In this document: positions 1 through 58,620 of the stretch, in pieces
How the letters are laid out: the number at the start of each line of letters is the position of its first letter
Position numbering within the stretch: position 1 is the stretch's first letter
Made by a program: the position numbers and the translations under genes
Source of the DNA: Halisarca cf. caerulea
Taxonomy: Eukaryota > Porifera > Demospongiae > Chondrillida > Halisarcidae
Length of the DNA stretch: 64,000 nt
Assembly: GCA_963170055.1 (NCBI GenBank)
Contig: CAUJGJ010000243.1
Span: 200,001-264,000 of the forward strand
Direction of reading: 5' to 3'
Notes under the pieces: generated by a model
Told to the model about the DNA's origin: nothing
Databases searched by the model: none
Seen by the model: only the letters and a program-made list of their open reading frames with translations

Positions 1-41
1 GGTATAGCAAGTGGCATATATTCGAATGTGTGTTTGTATGT

Positions 42-104
<63 letters not shown>

Positions 105-285
105 CGTGCAGGCGGGCATGATTGTGTGTGTGAATATGTACAAGTTCTTGAGTCTATGTACATGTGTGTGGGGGGTCCATAGGTGTGTGTATGTGTGCAT
201 GTTGTGTGCAGTTGTGTGTGTGTGTGTGTGTGTGTGCGTGTGTGCGTGTGTGTGTGTGTGTGTGTATGTGTGTGTGTGGGTATAG

Positions 286-351
<66 letters not shown>

Positions 352-440
352 TGCATGTGCTCATGTGTGCATTGCATGTGTATACTTGGCGTGTATTATA
401 TATGTATGTATATTAAATTTATTGCACACCATTGCATAAT
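1..440. repeat. (TG)n microsatellite cluster
   Basis: Two long TG-rich tracts (about 45-102 and 210-350) are joined by imperfect TG/TA sequence. They lie directly upstream of the acceptor of the Lys-rich exon at 467. Open frames here are Cys-Val repeats caused by the dinucleotide and are not genes. Confidence 0.97.
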
Positions 441-466
441 ATGAACCTATGTCTTACATTGTGCAG

Positions 467-16755
<16,289 letters not shown>

Positions 16756-18100
16756 ACAGGTGAGGTATGGTATTTACGTACGCGTTGTCTGTTTAGGAAT
16801 CATTTTGCTTAACACCACATTTCATAGTACAGTGTAAACCTCTCTAATCTGACACTCAACAGGACCTGCAAATATTGGTAGATTACTAGGTTGTCAGATT
16901 ATGGAGGGCCTCTTACCATACTTTAGTATGCATTGTGGCTGTACCCATTAGACAATCAGTAACTGTTGTTCCCAGTGGTGTCCTAGTTATTGGATTTCAC
17001 TGTATGTGTATGAGAATTTGGTACCATGCACATCCCAACATCCAGTTTACACATGTCCAGGTTTTCAAGTGTCCTGAATAGCCGGCTTTGTAGTATAAGT
17101 TGAACGCATTGTGTCCATACATGCTGAAGAATGTTCGTGTTATTTTGCATGAACTGCCATATTACTAAAAAGTACATTTCCAGTGCATTTTTCCTCTCTC
17201 AACCTCACTTGTCCATTATGTATATAGGGTCATTCTTACACATAGGCTACAATGGAAATTTCGAACATCTGAGAAGACTTGTTTGTAATGTTTTACAGAA
17301 TTGTTATGTTTTCGACCATTTTTACATACATGAGTTAATATGAATTTGCATTTGCTTGTTAGTAGTAGGACTATATAAGTAGTAGTATTATCTATTCTAT
17401 TGAATAATACATTGTTTTATATTGGTTATAATGTAAACATACAGTAGTCTAAGACTGTAAGTACAAATGTGTGTATAATGTATGATTTGCAGATCAAATG
17501 TATTCTTGTGTGCCGTATATTATATTTGACTGACATGGGGGGTGTTTTGTATCCCTCACTCACACTTTTGACTCGGGCATGATTTTATGAGGAATATTGA
17601 AGCCCATGCACAGGCACAACCTTTCTCAAGCTAAGTATAATGCATGTATATAAAATCCAACAACCCAGTTGCAACCATATGCATGTATATGTGCTATAGT
17701 GCTCCGCTCCCACCCATGCATGATCAACGGTTAATTGACTATAATTTTCTTAAAGCTCCCCTCTTGTCTGCCAGAAGCTTCAACATCAACAAGTATGCGA
17801 CAATTGCAAATGGACATTGCGCAAGAATAGGGTGGGGCGGCAATTATTATGCATTGCGCAATGGTATATGAGACGCGCCATAAAGTTACCAAATATTGGT
17901 AGTCTCGTACCCAGCACCTTCTGCCGGCCGCCATTTTATTCTACCCGGCGGAAGGGGCTGGGTACGAGATCTGTGGTTATTTGATTAAATACATACTAAT
18001 AAATACTATCTATGTATATGACCTAACATCATGCATTGTTTAATACTCTATACAGTTAGATGTGGCTCTCTGCAGTGGCCACAATCATGTCCAGATCTGT
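16756..18100. other. 3' flank, segmentally duplicated
   Basis: Sequence downstream of the Death exon matches the flank after 54965 (about 16995-17500 against 55500-55796 plus 56320-56540, and 17740-17970 against 57170-57390). It ends with a foldback unit at 17905-17970 (TCTCGTACCCAGC against GCTGGGTACGAGA). No gene is supported. Confidence 0.7.
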
Positions 18101-18122
18101 TGCACGTCATTGGTCACTCCTG

Positions 18123-20561
18123 TCAGGGCGTCCTTGCCGAGATCGGTGTCCTCTCAGGCAGAGTATGCAGGGCTGATCTGATCAATGCAAATGTAAGACG
18201 GCATCGAATCCATCTGATGGTGGTACTATAGGATTGGTTTCTCTTCTCGGCAATTAATGTGGCTAGTCTTTTGTAGGTTGCATCAGCTGATGGCCCAACT
18301 CCCCCTGATGTTGAAAATACGAGTGGTGCAAACGTTCCCCCTTCAACCTCCCTGATTCTTTCATCATATGACCGTTTCTTCTCATTCTCCTTAGCTCTGT
18401 AGCAAGACTCTAGTGGGGTGCGACGATAGCTCATTGCTAGGGGGTAGAATACCCTTACATTGAAAAATGCACGTTGCTTTCGACCCCAAAAGTTGTCTGC
18501 TACCACATCAAGGCGAGCTCCTTCTTCTCGATTAGCAGTAGCATGTCTGAGTGTTTCTCCAGATAGTGGTTGCAATGTCGGTTCTACACCAACATTGTGG
18601 CATACTTCAGACATAAGCTCAGCTGTAATGTCCCTGATTTCATTATGTCTGATGGTTGGAAAACCACCACATGAGCATGTCAGTGAGTGATCAACAGAGA
18701 ATGTTTGTCCACAAATACAATTCTTGGGTAGTCGTGTTGGCTGCCATCCATATCTCAAAGCTAGCGCGTCTTTGAAGTCTCCCTTATGAAGAAAGAACCC
18801 ATGTTCCTCTAGAGGAAGTGCAGTGAGCCAGGTTGAAGCTCCCTTCTCACATGCCATCTGTGTAGCCCTCTTCATGTTAGGTGGAAGTTTGCTCATCAGA
18901 TCATCTAGCTTTTCCTTTTCTTGTTGTTTCTTCTGTTTGTGGATTTCATATTTCGTGCTGGATTGATCGCCTGGTTGTTCAGGGACATTTTGGTGTTGTT
19001 GGATAATTAGGGCTGCCATGGAGGCCGTAATTCGTCGTGAATTTTGGTGTTGTAGATCCGCCTGCTGAGTTGGATCAGGCATTCCAAGACCTCCAAGGCG
19101 AGCCGGGAGTGATATAAGCTCTCTTTCCAGGGCGCTGATAGTAGAACGACCAGTAATAGCAGGAATGAGTTTCGTTGCAATAGCTTCTTCGAGAGGCTGT
19201 AGCAGGTCGGAGATTCCAGGTAATGTGCACATGAGAAAGTTCCATTTGCTCATGACACAGTGTGTGTAGGCTGCATAGGCAGCATGGGGTTGAGTTCTTG
19301 CAATCTCAGCTAACGATTGAATTTCTCCAACCCATGATTCAACTTTCATCTGCACAAATCTCTCCACGAATGCGGTGTCTCCAAGAGCACTACCTAGGTG
19401 TCTTCTACCTTCTACTGTGATATTTATCCCAGTGTTCTGAAAAATTTCTTTGGCTTCTTCTAAATTTCCTTCTTTGACAATTATCCATGACTTTTCTGCA
19501 TTTGGGAAATACCCATAAGCAGTGCCATGTTTCAATAGTGCGTCCCACCAGTTTCGCAGTGAGTGTAGGTGAGCAGAAGCTGAAGCATCATCTGCAAACC
19601 ATACCTGCTTGACATTTGGATCTTGCAGCTTGTTGATTAGTGGTGTCACTGCGAGTGCGTACATGGCCATGGCCAACGGATCGCCTTGTGTAGTGCCTTC
19701 TTGTGAGAAAAGTGTCTGGCCATTGATGTATAGGGGCACATCCTCTCTGTATGTATTAATCAGTACAGTGGCAAGTGATGGACATATTGTTCGAATGTTT
19801 CTCAGAGCATTTTCCCTGTTGAGGGAGTTGAAGGCATTGGTTGCATCCACCAAAAGAACAGCATCTGCATTGTTCTCAAAAATATCCCGCATCGCATGTA
19901 TCGCAGCTTCACAGCCAGCTTCTTGACCTGCACATAACTGCTTTGAACCGGCTGCTTCCATAATTGATGGTTTGAGGATGGAAAGGATGGCACGGCCTAT
20001 TATCCGTCTGACTGTTTCTCCAATCCCAATTGGCCTCACCCCAGGGCATTTGTCTAGAGCAATTAGTCGGCAGGCAACTAAAGCAGAGGTTCCATTTGGG
20101 TCAACGTAGGATGTACAAATTCTCTTTGTGACAAGTGCAATGGCATTGCACAGGTCCACAGAGCATTGACCAAAGGATGAGCACAGACGTTTCCAACCTG
20201 CTGCATCCACACCTGAGGGACCGGCAGCACCATCTGATTTGAGTGCCGATTCAAGGATAAGCTTACCATCAATTTGTTCAAACAGAATGGGATGAACATT
20301 TGCATGCACATTGGACTGTTCAAATATAGCTTCTGGTGACGGTGGTTGTCTAGGTGGATGTTTGTTTAGTAGACTTTCTTTTACTTCATCATTGAGAGGG
20401 AGTGTTGAGCTGGAATTGTTATGATCTTGCAGTATTCTCATTGCAGCCTTAAGTTTTCCTTCCTTGATCAGTGTTGCAAAACGTCTGGCGTTGTCGTGTG
20501 TTCCATTTTTACTCTTCTGTAACCGAAGGAACTGGCGTTGGATAGTGGCTGGATTTCCCAT
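18123..20561 (-). CDS. Non-LTR retrotransposon reverse transcriptase with C-terminal RLE-like region
   Basis: An uninterrupted frame of about 812 codons from the first ATG at 20561; the open frame extends to 20582 and beyond with no better start. Reverse transcriptase motifs are visible: motif A LLVDATNAFNSLNR (about residue 246, counted from 20582), GTTQGDPLAMAMYAL (motif B), and WFADDAS with the catalytic Asp pair (about 328). The C-terminus has a CxC...H...CxC cluster (CICGQ...HSLTCSC, about 622-636) with RHNEIRD, then ARLDVVAD and FFNVRVFYP, which fits a PD-(D/E)XK restriction-like endonuclease. The frame ends with a basic tail (WIRCRLTFALIRSALH). An Asn in FFNVRV sits where I expect Asp, so nuclease activity is uncertain. 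The N-terminus looks truncated: no zinc fingers precede the RT. It lies opposite to the host genes. Confidence 0.88.
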   Translation of the reverse strand: MGNPATIQRQFLRLQKSKNGTHDNARRFATLIKEGKLKAAMRILQDHNNSSSTLPLNDEVKESLLNKHPPRQPPSPEAIFEQSNVHANVHPILFEQIDGKLILESALKSDGAAGPSGVDAAGWKRLCSSFGQCSVDLCNAIALVTKRICTSYVDPNGTSALVACRLIALDKCPGVRPIGIGETVRRIIGRAILSILKPSIMEAAGSKQLCAGQEAGCEAAIHAMRDIFENNADAVLLVDATNAFNSLNRENALRNIRTICPSLATVLINTYREDVPLYINGQTLFSQEGTTQGDPLAMAMYALAVTPLINKLQDPNVKQVWFADDASASAHLHSLRNWWDALLKHGTAYGYFPNAEKSWIIVKEGNLEEAKEIFQNTGINITVEGRRHLGSALGDTAFVERFVQMKVESWVGEIQSLAEIARTQPHAAYAAYTHCVMSKWNFLMCTLPGISDLLQPLEEAIATKLIPAITGRSTISALERELISLPARLGGLGMPDPTQQADLQHQNSRRITASMAALIIQQHQNVPEQPGDQSSTKYEIHKQKKQQEKEKLDDLMSKLPPNMKRATQMACEKGASTWLTALPLEEHGFFLHKGDFKDALALRYGWQPTRLPKNCICGQTFSVDHSLTCSCGGFPTIRHNEIRDITAELMSEVCHNVGVEPTLQPLSGETLRHATANREEGARLDVVADNFWGRKQRAFFNVRVFYPLAMSYRRTPLESCYRAKENEKKRSYDERIREVEGGTFAPLVFSTSGGVGPSADATYKRLATLIAEKRNQSYSTTIRWIRCRLTFALIRSALHTLPERTPISARTP

Positions 20562-20589
20562 CTTTTTACGAAAATACGGCAAAACCTGT

Positions 20590-20880
20590 AACTGTTACAC
20601 TCAACCAGGATTGAAGCTAGTGATCTTGTAGTATTCTCATTGCAGCCTTAAGTTTTCCTTAAGATATGATCTTGTAGTATTCTCATTGCAGCCTTGTAGT
20701 ATTCTCATTGCAGCCTTAAGTTTTCCTTCCTTGATCAGTGTTGCAAAACGTCTGGCGTTGTCGTGTGTTCCATTTTTACTCTTCTGTAACCGAAGGAACT
20801 GGCGTTGGACAGTGGCTGGATTTCCCATCTTTTTACGAAAATACGGCAAAACCTGTAACTGTTACACTCAACCAGGATTG
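20590..20880 (-). pseudogene. Tandem duplication of the RT 5' end
   Basis: The first ~55 codons of the RT ORF plus leader (about 20426-20620) recur at about 20693-20888 with near identity (one change gives PATVQRQF instead of PATIQRQF). Short extra copies of GTAGTATTCTCATTGCAGCC occur at 20628 and 20668. The duplicated frame goes out of frame after about 53 codons and stops. It looks like replication slippage or a partial second insertion. Confidence 0.9.
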
Positions 20881-20886
20881 AAGCTA

Positions 20887-20976
20887 GTCTGGCGTAGCTC
20901 AGACCCAATCTCGCTCGGCCATTTTCGGGGACTGACGTCAGTCACGGCGAGCATGGGTCTGGCTACGCGGGACTAG
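20887..20976. repeat. Foldback repeat
   Basis: GGCGTAGCTCAGACCCA at the left pairs with TGGGTCTGGCTACGC at the right, around a CpG-rich loop. It resembles the GTACCCAGC foldbacks at 17905 and 57313 in layout. Confidence 0.7.
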
Positions 20977-21805
20977 ATTAAAGCCTTTTCACCGAGGTGT
21001 ATTGCGTAATCACTAATGTGGGGGTTCCCCTTACTTCTGACGTGCCTGAGGTCGGAACGCCCCTTGATCGCCTCGTGTAACGTTTCTGAAGGTGCGTTTC
21101 ACCAAAGACCCTCAAATACCTATGGTTTCACGTCCCCTTTGTGATTATTGTTCATAAATGTATACAACTGTGGCCTTCACCCCCAATCTGCTACCTTTAG
21201 CTCTAGTTTGCATTGTATTTCGTTATCACTATTGTTTCTGTTAATCTCAGCATAGATACTCTATACTTCGAAGTATAGAGTATCTATGATCTCAGCCTAG
21301 TACCTGTATTCACTCTGGCCCTACATAACTTTTCCTCGGCGTTGCCTGCCAGGATTCTGGGCGCAACTCACACTGTACGCCATTTGTACTCCTGAGCGAG
21401 ATTTTTGTGTCCATTGTTGCCCCTCTGAGAGCAATAGAAAGGTCCCCCATCTCCCAATGACCTTTGATTGCAGGTAGTGAGCTTTTGTTCATGTGAGAAT
21501 GCACAGGGTTGTGTTGGGAAGACCAGTTCAAACAAAGCTTGCTACATGTACACATTTAGCATAGTGTGCCTTGTTCCTGGAATTTTGTAATGTTAGTGTA
21601 CATCTTCTACTTTCCTCTTCTTCTGATGTACATCATTCTCACGAATGATTTGAATGAAGCTGTCCTTTGTTGCAAAGAAAGTGTTCGACTGCCTTGCAGA
21701 TCTTGATGTAGGCTAAATGTTTGATGTTGGTAGATAAAGTATAATTTGATGTGGCAGTGACTCTTATTGCAGTAACTGTTCTTTTTTGATTTTATTTATG
21801 TTTAG
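20977..21805. other. Intergenic, likely 5' region of the Roc-COR gene
   Basis: No coding frame is supported. It includes the perfect palindrome at 21251-21288 and, from about 21640, sequence repeated upstream of exons 23825 and 30340. The first (5') exon and promoter of the next gene are probably here, but I cannot place them. Confidence 0.4.
21251..21288. repeat. 38-bp perfect palindrome
   Basis: A perfect inverted repeat with no spacer, centred on TTCGAA and flanked on both sides by ATCTCAG. It can extrude as a cruciform or hairpin. Confidence 0.95.
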
Positions 21806-21816
21806 GATTGGCAGCT

Positions 21817-47455
<25,639 letters not shown>

Positions 47456-47774
47456 CTTCACAACCCTCAGTCAAACTTGAACCTTGATTATTTTCTACCC
47501 ACTTTTACATCAGTTGTTTTCATCAAGACTTAGACTATAAGACTTAGTATTATGTAATGAGGACACCATAAAACTACCGTTTATTTTAAGGATTAGATGT
47601 ATTATTATTACTATTTTTATGTGTAGTATACTATTTTCGATCAGTATTGTTGTAACTTTTGTCATTATATTATTATTTTGAAATTGAGTAAAGTTAAAAC
47701 TTAATAATGCATATTCGTACATTAAAGAGATTGTGAGTATAGGATCAAGTTTAGTTGTATTATAGGTTATAATT

Positions 47775-48520
47775 TACGCATGTGGGACATGTCCGCGCTA
47801 ATTCGGAGGTGTGAAATTTTCGGTCTTTTTTACAGCTTCTGTTCTCTACTTGTAGTAGATGCAGAGAGTCAAACAAGGGATCAAGATGTAGGCAGACATG
47901 TAGACGTTCGTACGATTACCTTTTTGGAAGGCTTGTTTTTATGGCGAAGAATTCGAAGCTACTGAGGTTTTCCTAACCCCTACTAAAAAGCGAAACGCTC
48001 TGGGTGCTACCTGGCGGAACGCTTCCATGGCTATTTTTTAACATAAATCGCTATAACAAAACATTTACTAACTTTTCCATGCGGGTGAGTTGACCGTTCC
48101 TTTCCAAAGCCGAGATCTGATCCATTGGGCCTCAAAAGCCAACATTCAAGCTCCTGTAACTTGCGACAGGAACAAAATCTCTCCCTAGCTCACCCGCATG
48201 GAAAAGTTGCATATTTCCGATGGCTCAAAGTTGACACCAAGAAACTGTCTCCAGCTTGTTCCCTCACGTAGCACCCAGCCGAAAACTATGATTCAGAAGA
48301 AACATCGAGTTAGGTCACAAGCAATCATGTGACAGAGCAACCGTGACGACAGAAAACGTCACTAAACGCGGATTTGCCATTCGTATACGCCCGAATATTA
48401 GTTCGAATCACGAGATAACTGCGTGACTAATAACTTGTAAGCACCGGAAAATTACAATTTATCGCTACGCAAACTGGGAAGCGCTATCATAACAGATCCT
48501 GGACATGTCCCACATGCGTA
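47775..48520. mobile_element. 746-bp DNA element with 20-bp perfect TIRs
   Basis: TACGCATGTGGGACATGTCC at the left is perfectly inverted at 48501-48520. Internal subterminal repeats (TTTTCCATGCGGGTGAG and CTCACCCGCATGGAAAA) point inward. There is no transposase ORF. It sits about 320 bp after the Roc-COR stop codon. Confidence 0.9.
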
Positions 48521-48579
48521 GGGTTCTATGGCCAGTTCATTGTTCTTCTATATAGTATAGGTAACAATCTGGCCCCGGC

Positions 48580-50000
48580 CATGCATCACTTCAGACAGCT
48601 GCAGGATCCTATAATGCCAATTGAAGAAATATGCGGAACTACTGATGAAAGGAGTATATGGTCCATGCCGTGCCTCTCGTTTTATCACTGCGATAGCAAG
48701 GCTACACCACTAGCTACCCGGCCCTTGCATGATCAGTCAATCGGTGGCCAAACGGTCCGTGCACGATATCCTTCTGGACAAGCATCCATCAGCACGTTTA
48801 TAGTACATCCTGCAGCTGTTGCTCTAATTAATAGACCATGCATGATCTATAGACTTAGCTTCCCAATATACTTTCCATCCCACCATCTTTGAAGAACTGG
48901 ATGGTATAAGTAATTATGAAGAACAGATGGATGTGCAGGGCCTTCAGTCTAGACATGGACGCCTGTCTTAAAGAATGTTCTCCCAGGCCTCTTTCCAAGG
49001 TGCATCATCTGCATGATCTTTGTTCAGCCCTGGTCACAACAGCAAGACGTATATATAGCCTCTTTAATTCTCTGTATGGTTGATCCAGGCCTGCATGCCT
49101 TTGACATCCAACAGACTAATTGCACTTGACCTATGTCCGGCGGTAAGGCCAATTGGGATTGGAGTAGAAGTTGCCAGATCAGAATTATCAGCAATTTAGC
49201 TAGTCTTTAATTTCACCATTATATATAATGTTGGTATCCAGGACACAACTTTGCATGTGCTAGACAGAAATAATATAGTAACTGTTGTGAAACAGCCATT
49301 CATGCATATGCATGCTCTTGATGAAGTTTTATAGAGATGGAAACCACTGAAGGAGTTCCGATAGCATGCTGCATCAAATGCTTTTAACAATCTGAATTTC
49401 CAGGCCAGACTACGAAATGTTCAGCAGCCATGTCCTGCTCTAGCCAACATATACTAGTTAACATGCACGTACAGACAAGATCCTGGTGGTGAAACAATCT
49501 TTTCTAGAGAAGGCACCACTCGAGGTGACACCCTCGCCATGCATGGCAATGTATGCAGTTGGCATCTTCACACTCATTTTACACGTACAGCTCAAGTCAA
49601 TGGAAGCTCAACAAATTTGGTACGCAGATGACTGGTCTGCTGGCGATAAGTTATCACGCACTTATATGCAGATGGTGGGACAGGATAACAGCTGGCCAGA
49701 TTTGGTCAAAATATATATGGCTATTTTAATTAATCAATTGTCAATGTAGTGAAGTCAATACTCATTGTCAAAGAGGAATATCGATAAATCTACACAACTT
49801 TCAAGGATTCTACCATCCACATCACTACGTCTGATAGCGAGTCGGCTCTACAATTGGAAATGTCACATTCAAAGAAGCTTACATCACGGAAAAGGTTAAT
49901 TGGACAATGGACAGAGAAACTTGAAAATCTCGCACAGATTGCCGTGTCCCAGCTATTTGTTCCTAGTAAGGCTGGTCTTTCAAAAGAGGCACGTATAATA
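48580..50000 (+). pseudogene. Decayed reverse transcriptase copy
   Basis: Fragments in shifting frames match the RT at 18123-20582 in order: DGCAGPS and LDMDACLK, SALVTTARRIYSLFN, LIALDLCPAVRPIGIGVE, FSREGTTRGDTLAM, IWYADDWSAGD, then VTFKEAYITEKVN. Stops and frameshifts separate them. It is a dead copy of the same family, in the opposite orientation to the intact ORF. Confidence 0.85.
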
Positions 50001-50046
50001 ATACTGTATATATGATGAATAGAATATTAATAAGGCCACGCCTTAG

Positions 50047-50054
50047 TGACGTCA
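50047..50054. promoter_or_regulatory. CRE-like TGACGTCA
   Basis: A perfect 8-bp CREB/ATF palindrome lies 12 bases upstream of the proposed ATG. An 8-mer arises by chance about once per 65 kb, so this is weak evidence. Confidence 0.25.
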
Positions 50055-50066
50055 CGACTAGAAACA

Positions 50067-54965
<4,899 letters not shown>

Positions 54966-57900
54966 TAAGGTACGGCATGCATGGTATTTGTGCTGTGTCT
55001 TTAGGAATAATACCATTTCTTTGTATGACATAAGCAGCAATCATTTTGTCAACCTTATCATCTCTTTTTACTATAATATGTAACATGTAGAGCATAGAAT
55101 GATGGAAGTATTGTCAGACATACTGTTCTATCTGCCTTGCGATGTATTGTACGAGCCTGGATATCCATATAATATGGTACTTAGAACTGAGGAATGTACA
55201 GTGGAACCTGTATAATGCGGACATGTTGGGGACTACCAAAAGTGTTCTGATGACAGAGGTGTCCTGATTTCCCAGGTTTACACCAATATGTTATTCACAT
55301 ACATTCAAACCTCTATCAAAGGACACTTCCGAAATACAGCCACCTCTTTTAACACAATATAGTACCATTGCTCTGTCCCATTTTGACATGCCTTACATTG
55401 AGATGTGTACATTCAAATCCTCCGAAATAAGGACACCTCCATAAACAGGACAGATAACAGTGTTCCCAGCAGATAACAGCGTTATAGGCTTTCACTGAAT
55501 GTGTATGAAAATTTGGGACCATAGCCTAATGTCCAGTTTACACAGGTGTCGAGGTTTTCAGGTGTACTGAATAGCAGGTTTTGCAGTACATGTTGAACCA
55601 TGCTGAAGAATGTTCATGTTAGAAGAATTCTGCATAATAATTTGCATGAACCACCATATTACTAAAAAGTACATTCTCAGTGCATTTTACTCTCTCGTCC
55701 TCACTTGTCCATTGTGTAGGATCATTCTGACTCATAGGCTCCAATGGGAATTCTGAACGCCTGACTAGACTTGTTTGTAAGGTTTTACAAAATTGTATAC
55801 CGTACGCTTGGAAATTTTCGCGGTACTAAACTTTCGCGGTTTTCGCGGTACAGCACGGCATCCGCGAAAAATTATATCCGCGAAAATCCTATACGACCCT
55901 TTATGTTCAGCGCTATGCACAGGAGTCTTAGCAAAGAACAAAGAAGCAGGAGTGTCGAACGTTTCGTATATTACACCGTGCGTTTTCTCGTCCGTTATGT
56001 CGATCAAGTATTCTTTACCCCCCTCAGACGTTCCATATCTGACTAAAATCTGTAAGGCAGCTGGAGAAGATCAACTGCAACAATTTGCACTTGTATTGAT
56101 AACCGTTCCATGGACTACCAGCCATGCTAACAAACAGAGCAGCCATTTTTCAGTGCATAATTTATATAGGATTACATATTGTTGAGCTAATATAAAATCC
56201 AATCTAAGATCCGCGAATTTGAAATAATTCTGCATCCGCGAATAATTTAGTACCGCGAAAATCCTCAAGTGTTGCGTCCGCGGAAATTTAGTACCGCGAA
56301 AATTTCCGAGCACACGGTATTTGTTTTCAACAAATTTTTTTACATACATGAGTTATTATGAATATTGCATTTGCTTGTTAGTACTAGTACTGTATAATTT
56401 GTAGAATTATCTATTCTATTTAACATTGTTTTATGTTGGTTATAATGTAAACATACAGTAGTCTAAGACTGTAAGTATTGTGTGTATGATGATTTGCAGA
56501 TCAATATTAATGTATTCCTGTGTACTGCATAATATTATATTTGACTGAACACCCACCTGTGACCAGCCTGGGGGGCCGGGTCTTCTATATTCTTCAGGCA
56601 TGATTTTATAAGAAATATTGAAGCCCATGCATGGTCACAGCTTTTACAAGTATAATGCATGTAAAACACACCAGTTGGGTATCATTTCATTTCATTTCAT
56701 TTCATTTCATTTAATTATAACAATGGAACCACTTAGTCAATGCAGGCTAATTTACAGGGTTGCCATGAAAGTAATTGGTTACAAATACACAACACACAAA
56801 CAAACATACATACTAATTAATTGTTACTGTCAACTCTTAAATCATGCAATGTTCATCTGTTTTGGTGGCTGTAGTGGGCCATCTTCACTCTTCTCTCTTG
56901 GTGGTGGTAGGGGGGTGCAGAGAAAAAAGGCCAAAGACACCATCAGTGGGATTGGACCTCAATCCATCCCATAGCACATGCTCTGTAGTCACATCAGTAG
57001 CCCACTAAGCCACCAGCACCCCCCTATCATGTACTATTGGGAGTGCTACGAAGTGCTCAGGCAGTGGAGAGCGGATATCATGTACAAGGACAAAGGAGAC
57101 TCGATCTATACATCGTATATAGCCACGTACCTCGGCCCGGGCCATGATCGGCGGGTGAGTAAATTTTCTTATATTGCTGCTCTGGTCCCCTTTTGTCTGC
57201 TAAAAGTTTCAAGATCAAGTATATCAAACAAATCGACATTGCGCAAGAATAGGTTGGGGCTGCAATTATAAGGCATTGCGCAATGGAATATGAGGCGACC
57301 CAAGTTATATTCGATCTCGTACCCAGCCCCACTTCCGCCCGCCATTTTATTTGGGCCATTTTGCGAGAATGGGGTTGGGTACGAGACGCGAGGTACGAGA
57401 CTACCCAAGTTGCCGAATATTGGTTGTTGGAGCATATAAAACGTTGGTTGGAGCAGTATCTGCGGTTGGAGCAATTTTGATTGAACAGGTACGTTATAAT
57501 TCGTAATCTACTGATGGACATTAAGGGAAGTTTAATTTGCCAGAAGGGATTCTGTGAAAAATATTACGAATTACCGTCCTAGTCAATGCATAACGAAGCT
57601 TTAAGAATTCAAAGAATGTCACCGCGCTCATTCAGATTACGACCTGCAGGATTAATATCTCACTACCGCACAGGATTCAGCTGATCGTTAACCAGTGAGT
57701 CTAGTACACGTTTAAATTATCTACTTTGTTTAATGACCCTCGATAGTACGTACTGCCTCCTTTCTGCTTCAAAGAGTTTGAGTAACGTTTACCAGCGGGG
57801 TATTAAATTTTGTTACTGCTAGGGCCTGTAACGTTTGATGTGGTAACTGTCTATAGCTTTACATTCACTGTTACCGTTAATATTGCAGTTTGCCGTTTTA

Positions 57901-58620
57901 TGAACTCCGAGACAAAACTGACGAGAAATGACTTATGTAACTTGCGATTGACAGTAACACTTAAATAGTAAATCCTTACAGACCCCTTACATATTACGAC
58001 CACCTGTCTATAGAGACCACACTGAATTGTTTGCTCCCTTGAGTGGTCGTTATAGACAGGTTTGATTGTATATTTTGATTGACCATCGTCCTCACTTACA
58101 CCACTGTTGTAATGGTATGTATATCATACCCACTGGCAGGTTTAAGCTACTTCAAACTCTTTGACTATAGCCTCCGAGTCTATTTAACCGTTAATTTATA
58201 ATCGACATAATGATGTCTGCATGCAGTCAAACTAAACTGCTTTTAAATTAATAAATTTGTTGGTAAGTATTACGAGTGATAAATCATTGACAAGTATTCC
58301 TTATGGTGATGACTTCTTGCTCTCAGCCTTCCTCATCATTATATGGGAGGATGGATACTCAATGATAAAAACCTAACCTTTGTATAGATAATTATCTTGG
58401 TTAATTAATGTTACTGTGCTCGTTAGAATTAAGTGCTAAATTAATGTACTATGTCATAATTTATTGCCAACAGTTAAAAATTGTATTTTTTATTATACGT
58501 AACCACATTCAATTTGTTAGTTACAGTGTGCATGGATGTAATTGTACTAAGTCGTAATTTTTGTGTACAATTTACGTTAAACATTTTGCAGATCCTCCTT
58601 TCCCCTGTACATGCGCAGCC
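54966..58620. other. Duplicated 3' flank and intergenic DNA
   Basis: About 55500-57390 corresponds to 16995-17970, interrupted by the MITE at 55798-56318 and expanded by unique sequence around 56640-57100, which includes a TTTCA pentamer run near 56686-56712. A foldback (CTCGTACCCAGC against GTTGGGTACGAG) lies at 57315-57385. The 5' region of the next gene follows. No other coding frame is supported. Confidence 0.65.
55798..56318. mobile_element. CGCG-rich foldback element (~520 bp)
   Basis: Terminal inverted repeats of about 45 bp share GGAAATTTTCGCGGTACTAA and carry GCGG tails. The empty site is visible in the paralogous flank near 17308 (ATTGTTATGTTTTC). A TA is duplicated at the ends. 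Confidence 0.88.

Larger units (their letters stand above)
17990..20880 (-). mobile_element. RLE-type non-LTR retroelement, rearranged 5' end
   Basis: The element body holds the RT ORF. No LTRs or terminal inverted repeats were found. The boundaries are estimates: host-like foldback sequence ends near 17970, and the 5' duplications end near 20880. No poly(A) tail or target duplication could be assigned. Confidence 0.6.

Noticed and set aside
19609..19926. Plus-strand frame inside the RT ORF
   Set aside because: Antisense shadow of the RT coding sequence.
57078..57521. 147-codon minus-strand frame
   Set aside because: It overlaps a repeat also present at 17740-17970, where the frame is broken differently. 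It is explained by repeat sequence.
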